From UBA2365 sp964594045 (GTDB lineage: Bacteria; Bacteroidota; Bacteroidia; Chitinophagales; Saprospiraceae), in the NCBI GenBank assembly GCA_964594045.1, contig CAZQKR010000001.1:115830-179829 (forward strand): a stretch of DNA of 64,000 bases. Reading direction: 5' to 3'. Below the pieces are notes generated by a model. That model was given only the letters and a program-made list of their open reading frames with translations. It was not told the DNA's origin and made no database searches. Positions 7,733 through 17,200 of this stretch are shown piece by piece; the first letter of the stretch is position 1, and each line of letters starts with the position of its first letter. A program made the position numbers and the translations under genes.

Positions 7733-8935
7733 ATGCCAAAAATTTCCAAGAAAGGCCTACGAATGCCTGAATCTCCGATCAGAAAACTGGTCCCGTTTGC
7801 AGAAGCTGCCAAATCCCGTGGCACTAAAGTATATTTTCTTAACATCGGGCAGCCGGATATAGCCATGCCTAAGCAGGCATTGCAGGCCGTAAGGGATTTT
7901 GACCAGCCGCTGGTTCCTTACAGCCACTCAGCAGGGCACCTTTCTTACAGAACAAAACTGGTGGAGTATTACCGGAAAAAAGATATTCACATTACTCCTG
8001 AAGACATCATTACCACAACAGGTGCGTCAGAAGCCTTGCTGATCGGCATGCAGGCGATCATGGATCCTGAGGACGAGATCATTATTCCCGAACCTTTTTA
8101 TGCCAATTATCTGGGTTTTGCAGTCAATTCAGGGGTTAAGGTGGTCCCCATACCTTCCAGTATTGAAAACGGCTTCGCATTGCCCCCAATGGAGGATTTT
8201 GAAAAAGTGATCAATCCAAGGACTAAAGCGATCGTGATCTGCAATCCGAACAATCCAACCGGATATCTATACTCCCGTGAAGAACTGGAAGTACTCAAGC
8301 AAATTGCGCTGAAATATAATCTGTTCCTGTTTGCAGACGAAGTGTACAGGGAATTCACCTATGATGGCAAACAGCATCATTCGATCATGCAATTGGAAGG
8401 GCTGAATGAACATGTAGTGCTGATCGATTCTGTATCCAAAAGATACAGCGCCTGCGGGATCCGCATCGGGGCACTGATCTCCAAGAATAAGGAATTCATT
8501 TTCACATGTCTGAAGTTTGCACAGGCGCGCCTGAGTCCGCCATCATACGGTCAGATCGCAGCAGAGGCAGCGCTGGAAACGCCACAGGCTTATTTTGATG
8601 AAGTCATCCATGAGTATTCTGAACGTCGTGATTGTGTCGTCAGACGGATCAACGCCATGAAAGGAGCATTTTGCCCAAATCCATCAGGCGCGTTTTACGT
8701 AGTGGCCAGACTGCCCATTGACAATTCTGATCAGTTCTGCAGATGGTTGCTTGAACATTTTGAATACAACAAGGAAACGGTTATGCTTGCACCCGCATCC
8801 GGTTTTTATGAAACCAAAGGCCGCGGACTCGACGAGGTTCGCATCAGCTATGTGTTGAAGATTTCTGACCTGGAAAAAGCGATGGACCTGCTGGAAAAAG
8901 CAGTTGAAGTCTATCCCGGAAGGACAAATACCTGA
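7733..8935 (+). CDS. PLP-dependent aminotransferase, class I/II
   Basis: Moves an amino group between an amino acid and a 2-oxo acid; related to aspartate aminotransferase, exact substrate not determined. 400 residues. The PLP lysine is K236 in DSVSKRYSACGIRIG. The NPNNPTGYLYS loop, the FADEVYREF segment with the PLP-ring Asp, and the RISYVLK segment with the carboxylate-binding Arg are all present. The first ATG gives the N-terminus MPKISKKGLRMPESPIRKLV, typical of the Bacteroidota orthologues as I remember them, so it is preferred over the ATG ten codons later. It has its own promoter and a palindrome over the predicted start. Confidence 0.92.
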   Translation: MPKISKKGLRMPESPIRKLVPFAEAAKSRGTKVYFLNIGQPDIAMPKQALQAVRDFDQPLVPYSHSAGHLSYRTKLVEYYRKKDIHITPEDIITTTGASEALLIGMQAIMDPEDEIIIPEPFYANYLGFAVNSGVKVVPIPSSIENGFALPPMEDFEKVINPRTKAIVICNPNNPTGYLYSREELEVLKQIALKYNLFLFADEVYREFTYDGKQHHSIMQLEGLNEHVVLIDSVSKRYSACGIRIGALISKNKEFIFTCLKFAQARLSPPSYGQIAAEAALETPQAYFDEVIHEYSERRDCVVRRINAMKGAFCPNPSGAFYVVARLPIDNSDQFCRWLLEHFEYNKETVMLAPASGFYETKGRGLDEVRISYVLKISDLEKAMDLLEKAVEVYPGRTNT

Positions 8936-9009
8936 TCCTGATCAACGCTTTAGGAACTCATTAACAGTAGTTTTGAGAAAATTCCACCATATTTGCAAAA
9001 AACTGATAC

Positions 9010-9564
9010 TTGGAAAAGACATTGGCATCATACAGACGGATACTCGACCACTGTAAAGCGGTATTCCACCAGAAAATGATTGACTATGGCGCTTCCTGGA
9101 GAATTCTCAGACCCTCATCGCTGACCGATCAATTGTTCATTAAAGCAAAGCGGATCAGGAGCCTGCAGGAGAAAAAGGAAAGCAAAATCCCGGAAGGTAT
9201 TGAGGCTGAATTTGAAGCCATTTACAATTATTCCGTCATTTCCCTTATTCAGCTTGAGCTGGGCCCGGCAGATGAACCGGATCTGGAGGTGACAGAGGCT
9301 GTCTGGCATTATCAGCAAAAATCAGAAAAGATCTTGTCACTAATGCTGGATAAAAATCACGACTATGGCGAAGCCTGGAGAGATATGCGCATCAGCAGCA
9401 TGACAGACCTGATCCTCGTCAAAATATTCAGGATCAAGCAAATAGAAGACAATGACGGAAAAACGACCATTTCTGAAGGCATTGAATCCAACCTGATGGA
9501 CATAGCCAACTATGCGATGTTTTGTCTGATTCTGTTTGATGACCGGAAATCATCGGCCAACTGA
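9010..9564 (+). CDS. DUF1599 domain protein (tandem duplicated domain)
   Basis: 184 residues beginning at a TTG (9010); no ATG or GTG fits without losing the first conserved segment. The protein is an internal duplication: residues near 22-78 contain KMIDYGASWRILR, SLTDQLFIKAKRI and IPEGIEAEF, and residues near 115-172 contain KNHDYGEAWRDMR, SMTDLILVKIFRI and ISEGIESNL. This matches DUF1599, also listed as a nucleotide-modification-associated domain; the biochemical role is not known to me. It sits just upstream of the DoxX-type gene, a pairing I recall from other Bacteroidota. Confidence 0.85.
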   Translation: MEKTLASYRRILDHCKAVFHQKMIDYGASWRILRPSSLTDQLFIKAKRIRSLQEKKESKIPEGIEAEFEAIYNYSVISLIQLELGPADEPDLEVTEAVWHYQQKSEKILSLMLDKNHDYGEAWRDMRISSMTDLILVKIFRIKQIEDNDGKTTISEGIESNLMDIANYAMFCLILFDDRKSSAN

Positions 9565-9654
9565 CCAAACAATTCAAAACGTCAAAAATTTACATAAATC
9601 AGAACAAAAAAATCATTGACCCGTTTAAATTAAACTATAAAAATCCGGAATATC

Positions 9655-11136
9655 ATGAGTTTACTTACTTTGCTGTTGATCATTTTCGTTGCGGCCCTTC
9701 TGCTGAGTTACCTGATGGTTAAGGTTTGGAAAAAATCCAAACAATGGCTGATGACCTTTTTACAGAACTATATCGGTATTTTATTCATCGTTTCCGGTTT
9801 TGTCAAGGCGATCGACCCATTGGGGACTGCCTACAAGATGGATGATTATTTCGCGGCCTTTGAGGTGCTGTTCCAGAATTCCTGGTTTTCCTTTCTGAGC
9901 CCCGTTTTTCCTTTTCTGACTGAATATTCCATCCTGATCTCTGTGTTGATGATCGTTTTTGAAATGTTGCTGGGTGTCATGCTGATCCTTGGAGCATTTC
10001 CGCTTTTTACAGCCTGGGGTTTTCTCCTGCTGATCATTTTATTCCTGTTTTTAACCGGATATACCTACCTTACGGGGTATGTTCCGCCGGATATCAATTT
10101 CTGGCATTTCAGTCAATGGACCGCTTTTGACGCAGCCAATATGAAAGTGACCACTTGTGGGTGTTTTGGTGATTTCATCACTTTTGCACCTTTCACTTCC
10201 TTTATGAAAGATGTGGTCTTGTTTTTCCCCGGCATTTATTTCGTCATTTTCAATAAAAAAATGCACCAGTTAGGTAAACCATTTACACGTAAACTCATTG
10301 CCGGCATATCCACAGCACTTTTTGTCCTTTACTGCATGAGCAATTATTATTGGAATATTCCTCATTTCAATCTAAGACCATATAAAAACGGGGTGAACAT
10401 TCTGGAGCAACAGCAAAAAGAAGCAGACGCTGCATCCAGGACAGAACCTTTGAGATGGCATTTGAAAAACAAGGCAACGGGAGAAACCATCATCGTTAAA
10501 AATTCAGAATTTGACTACGCAAAATACCCCACAGAGCAGTGGGAATACGTCCATACCGATTTCACTGAACCCGAAATACCCACCACACAGATCAGTGATT
10601 TCCAGGTGGAAAGTTTTGATGGCAATATCATGACCGAAGATCTGTTGACATACAAAGGACTCACCCTTGTCCTGGTCATGGAAAAACTGGAGAGCAAACC
10701 TATACCGACATACGTTACCGTATCTGATACTGTTTTCAGGATGGATACCTCATGGATAGCTGAAACAGATTCATTCACGGTTGTCCAGAATATCCAGGAG
10801 ATCAAAAATTACAATGTAACAAAGTACAATCACGAGTGGAAAAGCAGTTATCTGAAGCGTTTTGAGCAAAAGATCAAACCATTTGTCGATGATGCAAAAA
10901 AAGCAAATATCAAAGTTGTGGCACTGGTTGGTGGTGATGCAGATCAGGTGGAAAGTTTCAAAGAAAAAACCGGCCTCGATATCGAATACTATACCGGTGA
11001 CAACATCGTGCTTAAAACGATCATCAGAAGCAACCCGGGCATCCTTTTGCTGAGCAATGGTACGATCATCGAGCAGTGGCATTGGCGTAGATTACCTGAT
11101 TTTGACAGTTATTCGCGCAATCTGAAAGTGGATTAA
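9655..11136 (+). CDS. DoxX-family membrane protein with C-terminal thioredoxin-like domain (BT_3928 type)
   Basis: 493 residues. The first 230 carry about six membrane helices in a DoxX/MauE-like arrangement, with the sequence GILFIVSGFVKAIDP and, on a loop, TTCGCFGDF, a CxC pair at a position where MauE/DoxX relatives hold redox cysteines. The C-terminal 200 residues look soluble: beta-strand/helix alternation with VVALVGGDAD, EEKTGLD-like and GILLLSNGTIIEQW segments, resembling a thioredoxin fold that lacks CxxC. Likely inner-membrane redox or electron-transfer function, not proven. The dGTPase gene starts two bases after its stop. Confidence 0.8.
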   Translation: MSLLTLLLIIFVAALLLSYLMVKVWKKSKQWLMTFLQNYIGILFIVSGFVKAIDPLGTAYKMDDYFAAFEVLFQNSWFSFLSPVFPFLTEYSILISVLMIVFEMLLGVMLILGAFPLFTAWGFLLLIILFLFLTGYTYLTGYVPPDINFWHFSQWTAFDAANMKVTTCGCFGDFITFAPFTSFMKDVVLFFPGIYFVIFNKKMHQLGKPFTRKLIAGISTALFVLYCMSNYYWNIPHFNLRPYKNGVNILEQQQKEADAASRTEPLRWHLKNKATGETIIVKNSEFDYAKYPTEQWEYVHTDFTEPEIPTTQISDFQVESFDGNIMTEDLLTYKGLTLVLVMEKLESKPIPTYVTVSDTVFRMDTSWIAETDSFTVVQNIQEIKNYNVTKYNHEWKSSYLKRFEQKIKPFVDDAKKANIKVVALVGGDADQVESFKEKTGLDIEYYTGDNIVLKTIIRSNPGILLLSNGTIIEQWHWRRLPDFDSYSRNLKVD

Positions 11137-11138
11137 CC

Positions 11139-12503
11139 ATGATGATGGAGTGGAGTAAACTGCTGAATCCGGAAAGACTTGGTCAAAAAAGAAGCATTGT
11201 ATCAGATGCTGCGCATTCCAGGTCTGACTTTCAGGTTGATTATGACAGGATCGTATTTTCATCTGCTTTCAGAAAGCTCCAGAATAAAACACAGGTTTTT
11301 CCTTTTCCTAAATCAGATTTCGTCAGGAACCGATTGACGCACAGTCTGGAAACGGCCTCGGTCGGGCGCACATTGGGCAATATGGCTGGTCAGCTGCTGT
11401 TGAAAAAATATCCCGGACTCCTGGATTTGGTCCAGCCTTCAGATTTCGGTGCACTGACCAGTGCAGCATGCCTGGCACACGACATCGGGAATCCGCCTTT
11501 CGGCCATGCCGGTGAAGAAGCCATTTCAAGCTATTTCAAAAGTGATCCTGCAGCCAGATACTTAAACGGATTGAACGAAATTCAGGTCGCAGATCTTCAA
11601 CATTTTGAAGGAAATGCTGCAGGCTTCAGGATACTGTCATTCACTCCACCCTACCATTCCAAACTGAGCGGAGGACTCGGACTCAGCTATGCGACCTATG
11701 CAAGTTTTATCAAATATCCCAGACCCTCCTACCCTTCATTCTCAGTTCCTGGAAAAGTTTCGCTTAAAAAGTACAATTTTTTCTGGGCCGAAATGGAGGT
11801 CTATCAACAAATATCGCAGGAGCTTGGCATCACACAATATGCTATCGGGGATTTTAAGGTTCATCACAGGTTTCCCCTCGCATTTCTGGTGGAAGCCGCA
11901 GATGATATTTGCTATTCGATCATCGACTTTGAAGATGGCTTCCATGTTCAATTGATCCCTTTTGATGAAATTGAAACAGCTTACCTGGAAATTGTCGACA
12001 AAAACAAACTGGATTGGTCACGCTATTCACAGTTGAATTCACAAGAGACCAAAATCGCATATCTGAGGAGCAAAGCAATCAACGAAATGGTCATGCAAAC
12101 CGCCCGGGTGTTCATCGCGGAGGAGCAAAACATCCGGTCAGGCCAGTTTGATGCGTCATTGATCGCCAGGACACCACAGGCAGAAACCCTGGACAAAATC
12201 AAAAAAACCAGTTATGAGAAGATCTATAATGCTGATACCGTATTAAAAATAGAATCTGCAGGCAGAAAAGTTTTACCCGGATTGCTGGATGTTTTTGTGC
12301 AGTCATTGTTTAACGATCAGGACAAATTCATGCAGAAACTGAACAAGCTCATCCCCTCCGAATTTATGGATCTGGGTCACAAACCATTCCCGGACGACTA
12401 CACCAATCTGCTCAACATTGCCATGTTCATCTCAGGAATGACTGATCAGCAGGCGGTCAGATTGTATCGTGATCTCTATGGCATTTCGCTCGCTGATTAT
12501 TGA
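11139..12503 (+). CDS. dgt: Deoxyguanosinetriphosphate triphosphohydrolase (dGTPase)
   Basis: Hydrolyses dGTP (or other dNTPs in related enzymes) to the nucleoside and triphosphate, setting dNTP pools. 454 residues. HD-domain metal ligands are visible: H in NRLTHSLETASVGR, the HD pair H114-D115 in CLAHDIGNPPFGHAGE, and a later Asp in VEAADDICYS. The N-terminal FQVDYDRIVFSSAFRKLQNKT segment is typical of the family. Three ATG codons in a row occur at the start, so the exact first residue is uncertain by two. It is two bases from the upstream DoxX gene, so both are probably cotranscribed. Confidence 0.93.
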   Translation: MMMEWSKLLNPERLGQKRSIVSDAAHSRSDFQVDYDRIVFSSAFRKLQNKTQVFPFPKSDFVRNRLTHSLETASVGRTLGNMAGQLLLKKYPGLLDLVQPSDFGALTSAACLAHDIGNPPFGHAGEEAISSYFKSDPAARYLNGLNEIQVADLQHFEGNAAGFRILSFTPPYHSKLSGGLGLSYATYASFIKYPRPSYPSFSVPGKVSLKKYNFFWAEMEVYQQISQELGITQYAIGDFKVHHRFPLAFLVEAADDICYSIIDFEDGFHVQLIPFDEIETAYLEIVDKNKLDWSRYSQLNSQETKIAYLRSKAINEMVMQTARVFIAEEQNIRSGQFDASLIARTPQAETLDKIKKTSYEKIYNADTVLKIESAGRKVLPGLLDVFVQSLFNDQDKFMQKLNKLIPSEFMDLGHKPFPDDYTNLLNIAMFISGMTDQQAVRLYRDLYGISLADY

Positions 12504-12526
12504 TCCGGAATCGGTTTAACAAAATT

Positions 12527-14008
12527 TTATTTGGTATCCTGTTCAGACGATATGATGATTTTGTGCATTTCAAATTCGCCAGACGCCCTTGTTAAATTGA
12601 TCAAATACATTCCAGGATCCAATTGACTTACATCCAGTCGATTCAATCCGTTCACATCAGGAAACACAGTATCACTATATAGCAACTTGCCTGAAAGGTC
12701 AAAAATATTGATCTTCATTTCTTCGGTCAGATTTCCTATGTAGCTCATTCGAATATAAAGGTAATTCCTTGCCGGGTTAGGCCAGAGAGCAACGTCAAAC
12801 TGATCTGTAACTGCGGTACCAACTGTTCCGATCTCCTGAAATTGCCAGAAGAAATTGCGCAATGCAAGTGCTGCAGGGAAAAAACAGCTTGAATGATTGC
12901 CAGAACTGAAAACATCATTGGCAGAAACCATTTCAGCGCCATTGGCCTTCATGAGTGAGTCCGTATAAACGGCATTTCGGTAAGTCACCTGGTCATCATT
13001 GAGGCAATACAGCATTTTCAGTGGCTTTTCAGGTTTCCAGTCACAGACATCCATTCTCCGCAACGCCTGATTGAGCGGGTGGTTTTCGTCAGAGAGAAAA
13101 ACCTCTGCGATGCTGTCGAGAAACATCCTCTTAGGCAAAACTTTTCCGTTGTTCAAACTGAGCTGTGCGATCATTTGATCATTCAGTTCATCCAGGTCGA
13201 TTTCCTCTTTTTCGAATTTTCTCACCATTGCTGCAAAAGTAGGTTTCAGCAGATCCTCAATCTCCAGATCAGCAAAAAGTTCAGGATACACATACTTTAC
13301 CGTTAAAAGTACGCTTCCAAGGTATGCGCAAAAAAAGTATTCCTGATCGCCAAAAGTAAAGGCTTTCATTTCCTTTGAAATACTGTACGGCCCGGACATC
13401 GGGGCAACGGCAGTCACATCCAGTTCGCCCGTTTCTGAAAGCATCCTGAATGTTGCCATTGCTGCATGGCCTCCCTGAGAGTATCCAGTGATGAATAATT
13501 GTTCATTGAAATGGAAGTTAGCAAGGTTATCGATACTTTTCACTGCATGCACCAGGTCAATCCCCGCCCTTGCCTCTGATTCCGGATGAACATAAGGGTG
13601 AAGCCCGCCTGAAATTCCCAAACCTATATAGTCAGGAGCCACAGTGATGTATCCGAAAGAGGCAAAAACTGCGCTTACGGATTGCTCGAAGGAGCCATAA
13701 GAGGGCACGTCAAACCTGTCGCTTACTGTTCCATGGTCATAGATCATGACAGGAAATACATTATTGGCTTTGAGTGGCAGACACAATATTCCTGAAGCAG
13801 TATCTTTTTCTTCGAAGGTGTTGGTGGTCGTATAATGAACCCTGAAAACATCTACATCATATAAAGCTTCTATAAAAAACATACCAGACAATTCGCTTTT
13901 TTTGAATGATCTGATCTTTTCGAGCAGGATCAGATCCTGGGAGTGGACCGGAAAGACTAAAATGAACCAGGCAATCAATGCCAAAAAGAAAATCCTGTAT
14001 TTATTCAT
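12527..14008 (-). CDS. Secreted alpha/beta hydrolase (lipase/esterase-like) with T9SS type A sorting domain
   Basis: 493 residues. Signal peptide about 1-23 (hydrophobic core, ending HSQ). The hydrolase core has an oxyanion segment VMIYDHGT and the nucleophile elbow GYSQGGHAA with Ser177. A short proline-rich linker leads to a C-terminal region of about 85 residues (ALWPNPARNYLYIRM, INIFDLSGKLLY, LDPGMYLINL) that matches the T9SS type A sorting domain, so it is likely exported to the cell surface or medium. The fold is close to secretory lipases; the substrate cannot be told. It converges on dgt with a 23-base gap. Confidence 0.82.
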   Translation of the reverse strand: MNKYRIFFLALIAWFILVFPVHSQDLILLEKIRSFKKSELSGMFFIEALYDVDVFRVHYTTTNTFEEKDTASGILCLPLKANNVFPVMIYDHGTVSDRFDVPSYGSFEQSVSAVFASFGYITVAPDYIGLGISGGLHPYVHPESEARAGIDLVHAVKSIDNLANFHFNEQLFITGYSQGGHAAMATFRMLSETGELDVTAVAPMSGPYSISKEMKAFTFGDQEYFFCAYLGSVLLTVKYVYPELFADLEIEDLLKPTFAAMVRKFEKEEIDLDELNDQMIAQLSLNNGKVLPKRMFLDSIAEVFLSDENHPLNQALRRMDVCDWKPEKPLKMLYCLNDDQVTYRNAVYTDSLMKANGAEMVSANDVFSSGNHSSCFFPAALALRNFFWQFQEIGTVGTAVTDQFDVALWPNPARNYLYIRMSYIGNLTEEMKINIFDLSGKLLYSDTVFPDVNGLNRLDVSQLDPGMYLINLTRASGEFEMHKIIISSEQDTK

Positions 14009-14176
14009 GCGAACTATTTTAAATCAAATCTTTTGAATTTTATAATTGAGAGCACTTTTGGTCAATTCATTTATTGAATGATGCCACAAAATAGAATTAT
14101 TTTTTTTTAAACCTATACCTGTAGTTTAAGAATGCATAAATTTCTCATATTTCAGCTTTACGGGACAAAAAGCTCG

Positions 14177-14184
14177 TATATTTG
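14177..14184 (+). promoter_or_regulatory. -7 element upstream of the 1833-residue surface protein
   Basis: TATATTTG, an exact TAnnTTTG match, 18 bases before the ATG at 14203. No clear TTG partner. The leader would be about 12 bases. Confidence 0.45.
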
Positions 14185-14202
14185 TAAATAAAACTACCTG
14201 GG

Positions 14203-17200
14203 ATGAGACTTTTAAAGACATTGCCATTTGCATTTATTTGGATCATTTTATTCCTACAAACTTCTTATGGCCAGCAATGCCTTCCCGGAGGCAGTTTGTT
14301 TGTAAATGAATTTAGTGGAACAAATGGATCTGGTGAAGCTGAATGGATCGAATTAGTAGTTGTTGGAGATCCTGCTAACCCGACTGCTCCCGTTGACCTG
14401 GAAGGATGGATCATTGATGATAATAATAATCCAATAAGCGGCGTTGGCACAGCAACAGGTCATCTACGATTGGGTCCTTTATTCAATGCAATGATTCCGG
14501 GAACGATCATTTTGATTTATGATGGCGAAGTCATTCCATTTGAACCGTGGCCGGACGATGGAACTCCAAACGCAGATGGTGTTTGGGTAGTTCCACATGA
14601 TCATCCTGATATTTTTGTTTGCCAATCCAACCCAAGCGTCTCGCCCCCAAATCCAAATTATGAACCATGTTCTAATTACAGCTACACTAACTGGTCTTCT
14701 TGCATGGGTTTGAGTAATTCAGGCGATGGTGTTCAAGCCAGACAACCTGGAGGTATTTTTTACCACGGCCTATCCTATGGTTTGGCATTAGGTGTGTTTG
14801 CTCCCGGAGAAACCACCGGAAATCTGATGGTTGGCACCATTCAATCATCCCTCGACTGCGGGGACTGGTTTGACGTGGCAAACTACAGTGATCTCACGCC
14901 TACACCCGGAGAGCCAAACACAATATTGAATGAAGTGCTGATCAACAGGATCGCTGCGGGCACACTAGATTGCGACAATATTGATGAAGCATGTACCTTA
15001 TATACCTGTCCTGAAATTGAAGATGTGGTTTTTGAAGATGACATCACAGGAATTTGCGTCAATACTCCTTTTGATGTGACAGCCACAGGATTGGCCTATA
15101 TGTCTGAAGACGACAACGGATCCGCCGACCATGGAGTCAGATTCCTGTATTTTAACGGTATAAACCCTCCGGCAGATCCTTATTCAGGAGGAACGGATCT
15201 TGGAACTGTTCCTTTCTCATCCTTAACCGGTACTCACCCTAACCAAACTGCGACCACCACTGTGAGTTTTCCAAATGCCGGTGAATATAATATCTGCGTT
15301 GTACTAAATCCAGAATTTACTCAATTGCCTGATTGCGAACCTTTTGCATGTCGACCTATTACCATTTGGGAAGAACCCACTGCCCAACTGAGCGGGACCC
15401 ATGACTTCTGCCCCGGAGATTGTCATCAGATCTCAGTGCAGATTTCGGGAGGAGAAGAACCTTATACCGTTACTTTCAGGATTATCGCCTTTATCTTTAA
15501 TTTCACATTTACCGTACCATCCTATGATCTTGATAATCAACTGACCATTTGTAACGTAGGAACACTCCCTCCTAGTTATGATATCGCACAAAACATTTTA
15601 TATGTTCCAACTATTTTCAGCGCATCAGGCACCTTGATCATTGATGAAATTATTGATGCAAATGGATGTGTTGCCTCTATGATTGACCCAAATAACCTGA
15701 CATTGAATTTTTATGATGTACCAGATATTTTTGAACCTTCGCCTTTGGTCGAATGCAATGAGGATGGCGATGATTGGGCAGCTTTTGATCTATCAGTGCT
15801 CGTAACAGAGATTACAGGCGGCACCGGGGTTGGAGTGCATTTTTATGAAGATTTCGAAGGGAACATTGAAATATTTAATGTAACCAATTATATATCAGGA
15901 ACTAACACTATTTATGCAAGGATTGAAGCTGGGTGTATTTCGGAAATGGTGGAAGTTGAATTAGTCGTGGAATTTCCTCCTGATGCTGGTGAAGATGCTG
16001 AATCAAACATTTGCAATGACGCCTCAGGCGTAGTCAGTTTTTTCAGTCTGATCAATTCTCCCAACACTTCAGGTATCTGGACAGATGATGATAACAGCGG
16101 TGTGAACATTGATGACCCCGAAAATGTGTCTTTTAACGGGATAACCCCCGGCATTTATCACTTTACCTATACGGTCTTTTCCAATGGAGTCTGCCCGGAT
16201 GTTTTCACAATTCTGACCATTGAAGTATCTTCATCTCCCAACCCGGGTGATGACGGTTTGCTCAATTTATGTCAGGGAGCAGATTCTCCGGTGGATTTAT
16301 TCGATTTCCTGGGGGATGTTTATGAAAGTGGAGGGATCTGGTCAGATGAATCCGGCTCAGGTGTGGATATTTCTGATCCCACTCAGGTGGATTTCAGTAC
16401 ATTAGGTATTGGAATATATTATTACAGTTACACAGTGACTGGCAACGGAGTTTGTCCGCCCCAATCCTCCACCCTTACTGTCAATGTGATCACAGAACCA
16501 AACCCTGGAACGGCTGCCCAGATCTTTGCCTGCAATGACGGTACAACTGTTGACCTCAACTCAGCGCTTGGTCTGCATGATACCGGCGGAATCTGGTCTG
16601 ATGAAAACGGAGCTGCAGTCGACTTGAGCGATCCTTCAACTGTTGATTTCAGCGGTGTCAACCCTGGAAATTACGGATTTCTCTATATCATTTTAGGAAA
16701 CGGTGTTTGCCCCGAAGTATCGGCCTTGATCACTGTTATTGTTGAAGAGGCTTTAAATCCCGGCACTAACGGTCAGATCACAATTTGTGAAGGGTCTGTC
16801 ATACCTGTCAGTTTAACAGGTATCATCGGAAATCATGATGGGGGTGGCATGTGGATAGACAATAATTCGTCCGGAGCAGATATCAGTGATCCTTCCATGG
16901 TAGATCTTAGCCTGATCCCGGAGGGTAATTATTTATTCAGCTATCATATACCCGCAACAATAGCCTGCTCCGAACAAATTTCGGTCGTCACAGTAAATAT
17001 CACACCAAATGCTGACCCTGGAACGAGCACCAACGTTTCTGTATGCAGTTCAGGCAATACCCTTCTGGACTTCGAATCTCTTTTGGGATCTCACGATGCG
17101 GGTGGTACCTGGGCTGATCTGGATGACTCAGGCGTTGATCTGACAAATACCTTTGCAGTTGATTTCAGCGGGGTCGCAGAAGGAAATTACCGTTTTTCAT

